DNA of 6,561 nt from Alphaproteobacteria bacterium (GCA_015654715.1 JAATGK010000221.1:1-6561); one strand, 5' to 3'. Positions 1 through 5,935 are shown, numbered from the stretch's first letter. Numbers and translations are program-made. The notes: generated by a model from the letters alone, not told the origin.

Positions 1-5
1 AAAAA

Positions 6-2219
6 ATGAACGCCCCCACCGCAGTCAATCCCGGAGACGTCAAAGAGCATGGCCTGAACGACGAGGAATCCGCGAAGATCCAGAGCCTGCTCGGCCGCGA
101 ACCGAGCTACGTCGACCTCGGCATTTTCTCGGTGATGTGGAGCGCGCATTGCTCCTACAAATCCACCCGCATTCACCTGAAAAAGCTGCCGACCTCGGCG
201 CCATGGGTGGTGCAAGGCCCGGGCGAGAACGCCGGCATCATCGATGTCGGCGACGGCGACGTCTGCGTCTTCAAGATGGAAAGCCACAACCACCCAAGTT
301 TCATCGAGCCCTTCCAAGGCGCGGCGACCGGGGTCGGCGGCATCATGCGCGATGTCTTCACCATGGGCGCACGCCCCGTGGCCTCGCTCGACAGCCTTCG
401 TTTCGGCGAGCCCGATCATCCCAAGACGCGGCATCTGGTGTCGGGCGTCGTGGCCGGCGTCGGCTCTTACGGCAATTGCATGGGCGTGCCGACGATCGGC
501 GGCGAGACGAATTTCCACAAATCCTATAACGGCAACATCCTGGTCAATGCGATGTGCGTCGGGCTCGCCAAAGCCGATAAGATTTTCTATTCGGCGGCCA
601 AGGGTGCCGGCAATCCGGTCGTCTATGTCGGCTCCAAGACCGGGCGCGACGGCATTCACGGCGCCACCATGGCTTCGGCCGAGTTCAATGAGGATTCCGA
701 AGAGAAGCGCCCCACCGTGCAAGTCGGCGACCCCTTCACCGAAAAGCTGCTCTTGGAAGCCTGCTTGGAACTGATGGAAACCGACGCCATCATCGCCATT
801 CAGGACATGGGCGCGGCGGGGCTGACCTCGTCGTTGTCGGAAATGGCCGACACGGGCGGCGCCGGCATCGAAAACGATCTCGACAAGGTGCCCCAGCGCG
901 AAACCAATCTCACCGCCTACGAGATGATGCTGTCGGAAAGCCAGGAGCGCATGCTGGCGGTCTTGAAGCCCGGCCGCGAAGCCGAAGCCGAACGCATCTT
1001 CAAGAAGTGGGAACTCGACTTCTCGGTGATTGGTTACACCACTGATACCCATCGCATGGTCGTCCGCCACAAAGGCGAAATCGTTGCCGATATGCCGGTG
1101 ACGGCGCTGTCGGATGCCGCCCCGATCTATGAGCGTCCTTACGTGAAGCGCCAGCCGGAAACCGGCACACCCGCCTTCGATCCCGCCAAACCGGCGATGG
1201 AATCGCTGCTCAGGCTGCTCTCTTCGCCCGACCTCTGTTCCAAGCGCTGGGTGTGGGAGCAATACGACTACACCGTGATGGCCGATTCGGTGGTGCGCCC
1301 CGGTGGCGATGCGGGCGTAGTGCGCGTCCACGGCACCAACAAGGGCCTCGCCTGCACTACTGACGTGACGCCGCGCTATGCCAAGGCCGATCCTTTCGAA
1401 GGCGCCAAACAGGCCGTCGCCGAAGCTTATCGCAATATCACTGCGGTCGGCGGCACCCCGATGGCGGTCACCGATTGCCTCAACTTCTCCAATCCGGAAA
1501 AGCCGGAAGCGATGGGCGAGATCGTGGCGGGGATCGAAGGCCTCGGCGAAGCTTGCCGGGCGCTGGCGTTCCCGATCGTGTCGGGCAATTGCTCGCTTTA
1601 TAACGAGACCCAAGGCGAAGGCATTCTGCCGACGCCCTGCATCGGCGGCGTCGGTCTGCTGAAGGACGTTGCCAAGATGGCGACCGTCGCCTTCAAGCGC
1701 GACGGCGATGCGCTGATCCTGATCGGCGAAACCACCGGCCATCTCGGCCAATCGATCTACATCCGCGAAGTCGAAGGCAAGGAAGAAGGCGCGGCGCCGA
1801 AGGTCGACCTTGCGCTGGAAAAGAAGAATGGCGATTTCGTTCGCGGCTTGATCGAGACCGGACGCGCCGACACCGTGCATGACATCGCCGACGGCGGTCT
1901 GCTTGTTGCGGTGGCCGAAATGGCGATGGCGGGCGACATCGGCGCCACCCTGCGGGTGAACTTCGAAGCCGACAAATTCATCCCCTTCCTGTTCGGCGAG
2001 GATCAGGCCCGTTACATCCTGGCGGTTCCCGCGGACAAAGCGGAAGCGATCATCGCCAAAGCGGCAAAAGCGGGCGTCGTTGCCACCCATCTCGGCTTCA
2101 CCGGCACGGTTTCGGCCACGGGCGCACCGGCGCTCGAAGGCGTCGGCCTGCCGGCGGTGACGGTCAGCGCCCTTAAGGCCACCCATGAAGGCTGGCTGCC
2201 GGCCTATATGAAAGGCTGA
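6..2219 (+). CDS. purL: Phosphoribosylformylglycinamidine synthase subunit PurL (small type)
   Basis: This enzyme carries out the ATP-dependent amidation of FGAR to FGAM, the fourth step of de novo purine synthesis, in the cytoplasm. The 737-aa length fits the small PurL type, which works with separate PurS and PurQ (glutaminase) subunits rather than as one fused protein. Visible motifs: SAHCSYKST around residue 48, where His48 matches the catalytic His32 of Thermotoga PurL; GPGENAG at 71-77; ESHNHP at 92-97 followed by a Gly-rich ATP/Mg site; [15 protein letters not shown]; the second-half repeat with [22 protein letters not shown]; and HDIADGGL. Both AIRS-like halves are complete with no frame break. 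The ATG at 6 starts only five bases into the window, so its ribosome-binding site cannot be judged. purS/purQ would be expected just upstream, off the window. The gene is followed by three hairpins. Confidence 0.98.
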   Translation: MNAPTAVNPGDVKEHGLNDEESAKIQSLLGREPSYVDLGIFSVMWSAHCSYKSTRIHLKKLPTSAPWVVQGPGENAGIIDVGDGDVCVFKMESHNHPSFIEPFQGAATGVGGIMRDVFTMGARPVASLDSLRFGEPDHPKTRHLVSGVVAGVGSYGNCMGVPTIGGETNFHKSYNGNILVNAMCVGLAKADKIFYSAAKGAGNPVVYVGSKTGRDGIHGATMASAEFNEDSEEKRPTVQVGDPFTEKLLLEACLELMETDAIIAIQDMGAAGLTSSLSEMADTGGAGIENDLDKVPQRETNLTAYEMMLSESQERMLAVLKPGREAEAERIFKKWELDFSVIGYTTDTHRMVVRHKGEIVADMPVTALSDAAPIYERPYVKRQPETGTPAFDPAKPAMESLLRLLSSPDLCSKRWVWEQYDYTVMADSVVRPGGDAGVVRVHGTNKGLACTTDVTPRYAKADPFEGAKQAVAEAYRNITAVGGTPMAVTDCLNFSNPEKPEAMGEIVAGIEGLGEACRALAFPIVSGNCSLYNETQGEGILPTPCIGGVGLLKDVAKMATVAFKRDGDALILIGETTGHLGQSIYIREVEGKEEGAAPKVDLALEKKNGDFVRGLIETGRADTVHDIADGGLLVAVAEMAMAGDIGATLRVNFEADKFIPFLFGEDQARYILAVPADKAEAIIAKAAKAGVVATHLGFTGTVSATGAPALEGVGLPAVTVSALKATHEGWLPAYMKG

Positions 2220-2222
2220 GCT

Positions 2223-2255
2223 GGTGAGGGGATCGAGGCACGTCCCCCCCTCACC
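2223..2255 (+). repeat. Stem-loop directly after purL
   Basis: Perfect 9-bp arms GGTGAGGGG (2223-2231) and CCCCTCACC (2247-2255) flank a 15-nt loop, starting four bases after the purL stop. No T-tract follows, so it is not a canonical terminator by itself. It could stabilise the purL mRNA 3' end or be the first part of a compound terminator with the next two hairpins. Confidence 0.55.
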
Positions 2256-2258
2256 TGG

Positions 2259-2332
2259 AAATCACGGCGTTAGTGCCGCGCCATCCTTGATCGTTTGAAC
2301 ATCCCCGCGGCGCGCCGCTAACGCCGTGATTT
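2259..2332. repeat. Long inverted repeat with 24-bp arms (hairpin, possible bidirectional terminator)
   Basis: The arms are 2259-2282 and 2309-2332. The outer 15 bp (AAATCACGGCGTTAG / CTAACGCCGTGATTT) are perfect. The inner 9 bp contain one T2274-G2317 wobble and one C2276/C2315 mismatch, and the spacer is 26 nt. The right arm ends in a T5 run (2330-2334) and the left arm begins with A3, so the RNA from either strand would be a GC-rich hairpin with U residues at its base. That fits a purL terminator, but the arms are longer than usual. A dispersed palindromic element is the alternative; no target-site duplication is visible. Confidence 0.7.
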
Positions 2333-2335
2333 TTC

Positions 2336-2364
2336 TTCCTCTCCCACAAAGGGAGAGGGATTTT
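2336..2364 (+). terminator. Intrinsic terminator between purL and bolA
   Basis: TTCCTCTCCC (2336-2345) pairs with GGGAGAGGGA (2351-2360), eight Watson-Crick pairs plus a wobble and an A-T pair, around a five-base ACAAA loop. TTTT follows at 2361-2364. This short stem, tight loop and T-run is the standard rho-independent layout. It ends 31 bp before the bolA-family ATG, so it should separate purL transcription from the next gene. Confidence 0.6.
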
Positions 2365-2383
2365 CTGGCGCCGCCTCTTGCCC

Positions 2384-2395
2384 TAAGCTTGCGCC
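2384..2395 (+). promoter_or_regulatory. Candidate -10 element for a leaderless bolA transcript
   Basis: TAAGCT at 2384-2389 resembles a -10 box (TAnnnT) and lies six bases before the ATG at 2396, so transcription could begin at or next to the start codon. No Shine-Dalgarno sequence precedes that ATG, which agrees with a leaderless mRNA, a common arrangement in alphaproteobacteria. The -35 region (TTTTCT at 2361-2366, 17-bp spacing) is weak and overlaps the terminator T-run. Confidence 0.3.
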
Positions 2396-2632
2396 ATGCC
2401 GATGCCCGCGAATGAAATCGAAGCCCTCATCAAAGCTGCTTTCCCCGATGCGGAAGTGGTTTTAACCCCGCTTGCCGCCGACAATGACCACTATCAGGCC
2501 GTGGTTACCTCCGCCGCCTTCAAGGGCAGAGCCCGCGTGGCGCAGCATCAGATGGTATATGCGGCTCTCAAAGGCAAAATGGGCGGCGAGCTGCACGCGC
2601 TGATGCTGACGACAGTGGCGAAGGGTCCTTGA
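2396..2632 (+). CDS. BolA/IbaG-family protein
   Basis: A small cytoplasmic protein of the BolA family, which partners monothiol (CGFS) glutaredoxins and joins in binding or transferring [2Fe-2S] clusters and in iron signalling. The 78 residues cover one complete BolA domain: N-terminal helix (EIEALIKAAFP), the variable loop with His32 (DNDHYQ), a beta strand, then RVAQHQMVYAAL with the near-invariant His51, and the C-terminal LHALMLTT strand. There is no Cys in the ligand loop, so it is of the His-loop class, closer to IbaG/BolA2-like short forms than to E. coli BolA. The adjacent glutaredoxin supports the assignment. The start is ATG 2396, with ATG 2402 the alternative; neither has a Shine-Dalgarno sequence. 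The stop overlaps a possible promoter for the next gene. I give no symbol because bolA versus ibaG cannot be settled here. Confidence 0.93.
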   Translation: MPMPANEIEALIKAAFPDAEVVLTPLAADNDHYQAVVTSAAFKGRARVAQHQMVYAALKGKMGGELHALMLTTVAKGP

Positions 2633-2657
2633 CGAGACGGGCATCAGTTCTTAATTC
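2629..2657 (+). promoter_or_regulatory. Candidate sigma70-type promoter for the glutaredoxin gene
   Basis: TTGACG (2629-2634) matches the -35 consensus at five of six bases and overlaps the bolA-family stop codon. A 17-bp spacer leads to TAATTC (2652-2657), a poor -10 match; TTAATT one base earlier is slightly better. Predicted initiation would fall around 2664, inside the palindrome at 2662-2678. The -35 is convincing and the -10 is not, so this remains tentative. Confidence 0.35.
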
Positions 2658-2661
2658 ATGA

Positions 2662-2678
2662 GAACCTTTGAAAGGTTC
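2662..2678. promoter_or_regulatory. 17-bp palindrome upstream of the glutaredoxin gene (operator or mRNA hairpin)
   Basis: GAACCTTT (2662-2669), a central G, and AAAGGTTC (2671-2678) form a perfect dyad. It is nested in a wider one, CATGAG (2657-2662) and CTCATG (2685-2690). Its place just downstream of a candidate promoter suits a repressor operator; as RNA it would form GAACC-TTTGAAA-GGTTC in the leader. It does not match the LexA or Irr sites I know. It overlaps earlier in-frame ATGs (2658, 2688), which argues for translation starting at 2706. Confidence 0.45.
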
Positions 2679-2705
2679 CAAAGACTCATGGGTGTTGATT
2701 CGAAG

Positions 2706-3032
2706 ATGGGCGTTCACGACCAAATCGCCGAAGCTGTCGCTGCCAACGACGTCGTTCTCTACATGAAGGGCACGCCGGTGTTCCCTCAGTGCGGGTTCTC
2801 TGCCGCGGTGGTGGAGGTGCTGACCAAACTGGGCGTGAAGTTCAAAGCCTTCGACGTGCTGGCCGATGCCGACCTGCGCCAAGGCATCAAAGAATTCGCC
2901 AACTGGCCGACCATTCCCCAGCTTTATGTGAAGGGCGAATTCGTCGGCGGCTGCGATATCATCCGCGAGATGTTTGCCAGCGGCGAGCTGAAGGACTTTC
3001 TCACCGAAAAAGGCGTGACGGTTTCCGCGTAG
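2706..3032 (+). CDS. grxD: Monothiol glutaredoxin, Grx4/GrxD family (CGFS type)
   Basis: A cytoplasmic CGFS glutaredoxin that binds a bridging [2Fe-2S] cluster with glutathione, alone or as a heterodimer with BolA-family proteins, and passes clusters to acceptor proteins. Its 108 residues match the single-domain Grx4 length. Visible motifs: VVLYMKGTP (16-24), the active-site C29-G-F-S, WPTIPQLYVKGEFVGG (67-82) with cis-Pro71 and the glutathione-binding region, and GGCDI with the second conserved Cys83. I chose ATG 2706 because MGVHDQIAEAV aligns with the usual family N-terminus. ATG 2658 would add 16 residues spanning the palindrome, and ATG 2688 would add six; no start has a good Shine-Dalgarno sequence. 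It lies 73 bp after the BolA-family gene. Co-transcription with that gene and an additional own promoter are both possible. Confidence 0.95.
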   Translation: MGVHDQIAEAVAANDVVLYMKGTPVFPQCGFSAAVVEVLTKLGVKFKAFDVLADADLRQGIKEFANWPTIPQLYVKGEFVGGCDIIREMFASGELKDFLTEKGVTVSA

Positions 3033-3048
3033 GTACCTCGCCACCCCG

Positions 3049-3075
3049 CCCGATGCCCTCCGCAGGGTAATCGGG
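3049..3075 (+). terminator. Stem-loop after grxD, weak terminator candidate
   Basis: CCCGAT (3049-3054) pairs with ATCGGG (3070-3075), and CCCT (3056-3059) with AGGG (3064-3067), around a CCGC loop, with one bulged A. It starts 17 bases after the grxD stop. No T-tract follows, so it may be a processing or stabilising hairpin rather than an intrinsic terminator. Confidence 0.35.
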
Positions 3076-3082
3076 GGAGTCT

Positions 3083-3187
3083 ATGTTCATTCTCAAATCC
3101 ATGGTGATCGACGGTCGGACGCCGCCGGGGTGGGCTTTGCGTCCCCCTGCGCGAGCGCAAGCGGCGGCGTTGTTTCGTCCTTGTTAA
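3083..3187 (+). CDS. Possible 34-residue small ORF, doubtful
   Basis: ATG 3083 opens 34 codons ending at TAA 3185-3187, starting MFILKSMVIDGRTPPGW and becoming Ala/Arg/Pro-rich. GGAG (3076-3079) lies three bases before the ATG, a recognisable but tight Shine-Dalgarno spacing. I recognise no family. The second half runs through the inverted repeat at 3119-3170, so its composition may reflect that structure rather than coding. It is listed only because the region otherwise has no gene and the start context is plausible. Confidence 0.15.
   Translation: MFILKSMVIDGRTPPGWALRPPARAQAAALFRPC
3119..3170. repeat. Structured inverted repeat between grxD and the MFS gene
   Basis: ACGCCGCCG (3119-3127) and CGGCGGCGT (3162-3170) form nine perfect GC-rich pairs. 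Inside, TGCG-CGAG-CGCA (3148-3159) makes a small tetraloop hairpin, and GGGG (3127-3130) can alternatively pair with the C-run at 3143-3147. TTGTTT follows the outer arm, too broken for a strong terminator. It could be a repetitive extragenic element, a structured RNA or a weak terminator. Confidence 0.4.
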
Positions 3188-3205
3188 CAATGTGACCGCT
3201 ATCAT
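3181..3205 (+). promoter_or_regulatory. Palindrome and -10-like box upstream of the MFS gene
   Basis: TTGTTAACAA (3181-3190) is a perfect 10-bp palindrome. TATCAT (3200-3205) matches the -10 consensus at five of six bases, but no -35 box sits at 16-18 bp spacing; TTGTTA is only 13 bp away. The palindrome could be an activator or repressor site next to a promoter lacking a good -35. Predicted initiation near 3212 would leave a leader of about 60 nt containing the tandem repeat at 3229-3251. Confidence 0.25.
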
Positions 3206-3228
3206 AGGTTTAGGTGGGTGTTCGGTCT

Positions 3229-3251
3229 AGCGCTTGGTTGAGCGCTTGGTT
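3229..3251. repeat. Short tandem direct repeat, 12-bp period
   Basis: AGCGCTTGGTT occurs at 3229-3239 and again at 3241-3251, separated by one G, just upstream of the MFS start. Each copy begins with the palindrome AGCGCT. Two exact copies could be a pair of regulator half-sites or replication slippage. Confidence 0.6.
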
Positions 3252-3271
3252 TGAGACTTGGACAGGCGGGC

Positions 3272-4504
3272 ATGACAGACGCGGTGCAGGGCGCAACGAA
3301 GTCGGGCCAGTCGCGCGCGTTCGCCGTTGCCGCGGGCCTGTTCGCCATCTGGGGCGTCGCGCTCTGGCTCTACAATTCGCTGTTCTTCAATTTCTCCCAC
3401 TTCTTCGCTTTCGGTTATGTCGAGACCGCCTGGACGCTGGCGGCGTTTCATGTCGCGTATGTGCTTCTGGCGCTTCCGGCCGTCCGCTTTCACCGCAGCT
3501 TCGGCCTCAAGCTCGGCATTCTGGTCGGCCTCAGCGTTTTCGGAATCGGCGCCTTCCTGCTCTATCTCGCCATCATCCAGCACTCGAGCCTGTGCTTCTT
3601 CGGCGCCGTGGTGGTGATCGGCTCGTGCGGCGCTTGGCTCGACACCTCGCTCAATCCCCTGGCGGCGCTGGCGGGAAATCCCGCGACCTTGGTGCGGCGG
3701 ATGAATGTCGCCCACACCTTCAATGGCGCCGGCTTGCTGGTGGCCTATGTGACCGGCCTCACGCTGCTCGGGAAAGACTATCGGCTGTCGTCCGGGGTGA
3801 CGGCCCAATTGTCAGCACGCCCCTATGTGCTGGTCGGTTTGGGAGCCATTCTGTTGGCCTTCCTGGTCGAGCAGATTGTGCTGCCCGCCTTTGCCGCCAA
3901 GGGCCGCGCCAAGACCGCGGACAAGTCGCGAAGCCTTCACGCGGAAATTCGCGCACTCCTCAGCGACAACAGCTTCGTCATCGCCGCCGTCAGCCTCGCC
4001 GCTTATTGCGCCGTGCTGACGATCTTGTGGACCGCAAACTACAAATTCCAGCATACCGAACTGCCGGGCCGCGTTGTTCCCATCATCGAGCGCGGCTGGC
4101 TCTGGTTCGTGATCGGACGGGTGGCCGGCACGGCCCTGATGCGCTGGATCGATCCCCTCCGCCTGTTACAGGCGTGCGCTGGCCTGTGCCTGGTCGCGAT
4201 CGCGGTCACGGCGGCGGCTGGCGGCGTGGTCGGCTGGGTGGCGCTGTTATCCGGCAGCCTGTTCCTTGCCATCACCTACCCGACCGTGTTCGGCACCGCC
4301 CTTAGCCGGAGCCCGGCCCAGATGGCCGTTGCGGCCGGTCTTCTGGTGATCGCGGCCGGGATCGGTAACGGGTTGTCGTCGCTCGTCGGCAGTCTGGCGC
4401 TCGACGCGTTCAAGGTGAATCCGCGCATCGTCATCCTGGCGGCGCTGCCGCTGGAAGCGATCGTGTTGTACTTCGCCGTAAAGGCGCGCCGCAAACCGGC
4501 TTAG
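3272..4504 (+). CDS. MFS transporter, FucP-like (fucose permease type)
   Basis: A 410-residue inner-membrane transporter with about 12 hydrophobic segments split by a polar central loop (residues 208-234), the usual MFS layout. Similarity to the L-fucose:H+ symporter group: a first segment with FAIWGVALWLYNSLFFNFSHFF, then ALPAVRFHRSFGLKLGILVGL, LDTSLNPL (123-130), RRMNVAHTFNGAG (142-154), and GRVAGTALMRW plus ITYPTVF in the C-terminal half. Compared from memory with E. coli FucP, the functional Asp46 falls on Asn35 and Glu135 on Asp124, so proton coupling and substrate may differ and fucose should not be assumed. ATG 3272, preceded by AGGCGGG, is preferred over TTG 3251, which lies in the tandem repeat. 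No sugar-metabolism genes are adjacent. Its TAG overlaps the stop of the opposing GST gene. Confidence 0.85.
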   Translation: MTDAVQGATKSGQSRAFAVAAGLFAIWGVALWLYNSLFFNFSHFFAFGYVETAWTLAAFHVAYVLLALPAVRFHRSFGLKLGILVGLSVFGIGAFLLYLAIIQHSSLCFFGAVVVIGSCGAWLDTSLNPLAALAGNPATLVRRMNVAHTFNGAGLLVAYVTGLTLLGKDYRLSSGVTAQLSARPYVLVGLGAILLAFLVEQIVLPAFAAKGRAKTADKSRSLHAEIRALLSDNSFVIAAVSLAAYCAVLTILWTANYKFQHTELPGRVVPIIERGWLWFVIGRVAGTALMRWIDPLRLLQACAGLCLVAIAVTAAAGGVVGWVALLSGSLFLAITYPTVFGTALSRSPAQMAVAAGLLVIAAGIGNGLSSLVGSLALDAFKVNPRIVILAALPLEAIVLYFAVKARRKPA

Positions 4505-5136
4505 CCGTATGAAAAGTGCTTTTCCCACACCGGCTTCAGCGCCACCCGTTCGGAGAGCGCAGCGGCGAGGACGCAGATTTTCGGGAGGAATTCCTCACGC
4601 CAGCCACCTTCGCGGGCCTCGCGCCAGCGGCTGAACATGGCGGCGTAAATGTCGAGCGCCGAAAACGTTTCGCCGAGAAACCAGGGACCGGCGACGGCCG
4701 CTTCGACGATCAAGAGGCGCTCGCGGATGCGTTTTCTGGCGCTCTGCTTCAACACCGCCACGCCTTTGTGATCGGCAACAAAACGCTCGGGGTAATCGGC
4801 GATTTCGACGATGGGATAGATTTCGGACGCCATGAAGGCGAGCCAGCGCAAGGCCTGGGCGCGTTCCGGCGTGCCGGGCGCGGGCAAAAGGTTCGCTTCG
4901 GGATGGCGTTCGGCGATGAGGATGAGCAGCGCCGCGGTCTCGGTGACGATGCCGCCTTCGGGCAGTGCAAGCGCCGGAATCTTGCCGCTGGGATTGAGGG
5001 CGAGGAAGCTTTCCGACGTCTGCTCGCCGGCCTCAAGGCTGATGGGGTGGAATTCGAGCGGCGCTCCGGCTTCGGCGAGCGCGGCTTCGACGCAAAACGC
5101 CCCCGAGCCTTGGTCGCCGTAAAGCACATACGCCAT
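4501..5136 (-). CDS. Glutathione S-transferase family protein
   Basis: A 211-residue cytosolic GST-type protein, probably conjugating or reducing electrophilic compounds with glutathione; the substrate is unknown. The N-terminal thioredoxin-like domain (about 2-78) begins YVLYGDQGSGAF, has NPSGKIPAL (48-56) with the cis-Pro54 that positions glutathione, and T65-E66-T67 where the family usually has E-S for gamma-glutamyl binding. The all-helical C-terminal domain contains the folding motif S159-A-L-D162 in FSALDIYAA. Possible catalytic residues are Ser11 or Cys15; I cannot decide the class. ATG 5136 is chosen because AGGA (5147-5144) sits seven bases upstream; ATG 5142, two codons earlier, is only one base from it. 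The gene follows the rpsD terminator and converges on the MFS gene with overlapping stops. Confidence 0.88.
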   Translation of the reverse strand: MAYVLYGDQGSGAFCVEAALAEAGAPLEFHPISLEAGEQTSESFLALNPSGKIPALALPEGGIVTETAALLILIAERHPEANLLPAPGTPERAQALRWLAFMASEIYPIVEIADYPERFVADHKGVAVLKQSARKRIRERLLIVEAAVAGPWFLGETFSALDIYAAMFSRWREAREGGWREEFLPKICVLAAALSERVALKPVWEKHFSYG

Positions 5137-5154
5137 GGCCATATCCTTTTTCTT

Positions 5155-5172
5155 GGTCGCGCGACCGATCGG
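5155..5172. promoter_or_regulatory. Overlapping palindromes upstream of the GST gene
   Basis: GGTCGCGCGACC (5155-5166) is a perfect 12-bp palindrome overlapping CCGATCGG (5165-5172). They lie 8 bases or more upstream of the AGGA ribosome-binding site of the minus-strand GST gene. A regulator site or a leader hairpin is possible. No clear -35/-10 pair was found between 5137 and 5210, although the rpsD terminator implies the GST gene needs its own promoter. Confidence 0.3.
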
Positions 5173-5204
5173 AAAACCGCTTCACACTTTTCCGGCCGCA
5201 CTCC

Positions 5205-5237
5205 AAAAACGAAAAGCCCCGCGATGATCGCGGGGCT
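5205..5237 (-). terminator. Rho-independent terminator of rpsD
   Basis: Read on the minus strand, AGCCCCGCG (5237-5229) and CGCGGGGCT (5223-5215) form nine perfect pairs around a five-base loop (the symmetry extends two more bases each side of the centre). The transcript then runs into TTTT, CG and TTTTT. It begins 25 bases after the rpsD stop and isolates rpsD from the GST gene. No equal T-tract exists on the plus strand, so it is directional. Confidence 0.9.
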
Positions 5238-5262
5238 CTCGCAAACGCACAATCGGATTCTA

Positions 5263-5877
5263 TTAGCGCGAATAGAATTCGACGATCAGATGCGGCTGCA
5301 TCTGCGCGGCATAAGGCACATCGGCCAGCTTCGGCGTGCGCAGGAACTTGGCGCTCTTGCCGTCGTCGACTTCGAGATAATCCGGGGTGTCGCGCTCGGG
5401 GCTCTTGGACGCATCCAAAATCAGCGCCATCTCGCGGGCCTTGGCCGATAGTTCGACCAGATCGCCTTCGCGAAGCTGATAGGAGGCGATGGTGACGCGC
5501 TTGCCGTTGACCTTGACATGGCCGTGGCTGACGATCTGGCGGGCGGCGAACGGGGTCGGCGCAAACTTGGCGCGATAGACCAGCGCATCAAGACGACGCT
5601 CGAGCAAGCCGATCATGTTCTCGCCGGTGTCGCCGGGGCGGCGCGAGGCTTCCTGGTAATAACGGCGGAACTGCCGCTCAGTGATGTTGCCGTAATAGCC
5701 CTTCAGCTTCTGCTTGGCCTGGAGCTGGGTGCCGTAATCCGAGAGCTTCTTGGCGCGGCGCTGGCCATGCTGGCCGGGGCCATAAGACCGCTTGTTGACC
5801 GGGCTCTTGGGACGGCCCCAAATCCTTTCGCCCATGCGGCGGTCGACTTTGTACTTGGCGGATTCGCGCTTGCTCAT
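5263..5877 (-). CDS. rpsD: 30S ribosomal protein S4
   Basis: A primary 16S rRNA-binding protein that nucleates assembly of the 30S body and lies near the mRNA entry and decoding fidelity region. The 204 residues match the full bacterial S4 length. The N-terminal part has [14 protein letters not shown], the [10 protein letters not shown] stretch (32-41) and [17 protein letters not shown] (58-74). The S4 RNA-binding fold spans about 94-158 with [32 protein letters not shown] and REGDLVEL. The Cys residues of zinc-binding S4 forms are absent, so this is the zinc-free type. A GAGAAG sequence ends nine bases before the ATG. The gene stands alone between its own promoter and terminator, not in the rpsM-rpsK-rpoA cluster, as is usual in alphaproteobacteria. 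Confidence 0.98.
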   Translation of the reverse strand: MSKRESAKYKVDRRMGERIWGRPKSPVNKRSYGPGQHGQRRAKKLSDYGTQLQAKQKLKGYYGNITERQFRRYYQEASRRPGDTGENMIGLLERRLDALVYRAKFAPTPFAARQIVSHGHVKVNGKRVTIASYQLREGDLVELSAKAREMALILDASKSPERDTPDYLEVDDGKSAKFLRTPKLADVPYAAQMQPHLIVEFYSR

Positions 5878-5907
5878 CGGATAAGACTTCTCTTGGAAAG
5901 GCGGCGC

Positions 5908-5935
5908 ACTATAGGCGCCGAAAGCGTGAAGTCAA
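5908..5935 (-). promoter_or_regulatory. rpsD promoter, near-consensus sigma70 type
   Basis: On the minus strand, TTGACT (5935-5930) and TATAGT (5913-5908) each match the -35 and -10 consensus at five of six bases, with a 16-bp spacer. Initiation near 5901 would leave a leader of only about 24 nt before the rpsD ATG, too short for a large S4-binding autoregulatory structure in the leader. Confidence 0.75.

Noticed and set aside
2647..2678. GTTC/GAAC half-sites before grxD as a LexA box
   Set aside because: Alphaproteobacterial LexA boxes are GTTC-N7-GTTC direct repeats; the spacing and orientation here differ, and the neighbouring genes are not SOS genes.
2658..2705. N-terminal extension of the glutaredoxin from ATG 2658 or 2688
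   Set aside because: The extra residues lie on the palindrome, lack a ribosome-binding site and are not found in the usual family N-terminus, which fits ATG 2706.
3227..3808. Minus-strand frame antisense to the MFS gene
   Set aside because: Glu/Arg/Gln/Ala-rich mirror of membrane-protein codons, no start context and no recognisable domain.
3214..4305. Long second plus-strand frame overlapping the MFS gene
   Set aside because: Arg/Pro/Gly-rich translation without motifs; the frame at 3272-4504 gives a clear 12-segment MFS protein. It is a high-G+C shadow frame.
4516..5451. Long plus-strand open frame antisense to GST and rpsD
   Set aside because: It runs across the GST gene, its terminator region and part of rpsD with no protein-like motifs; both minus-strand genes are certain.
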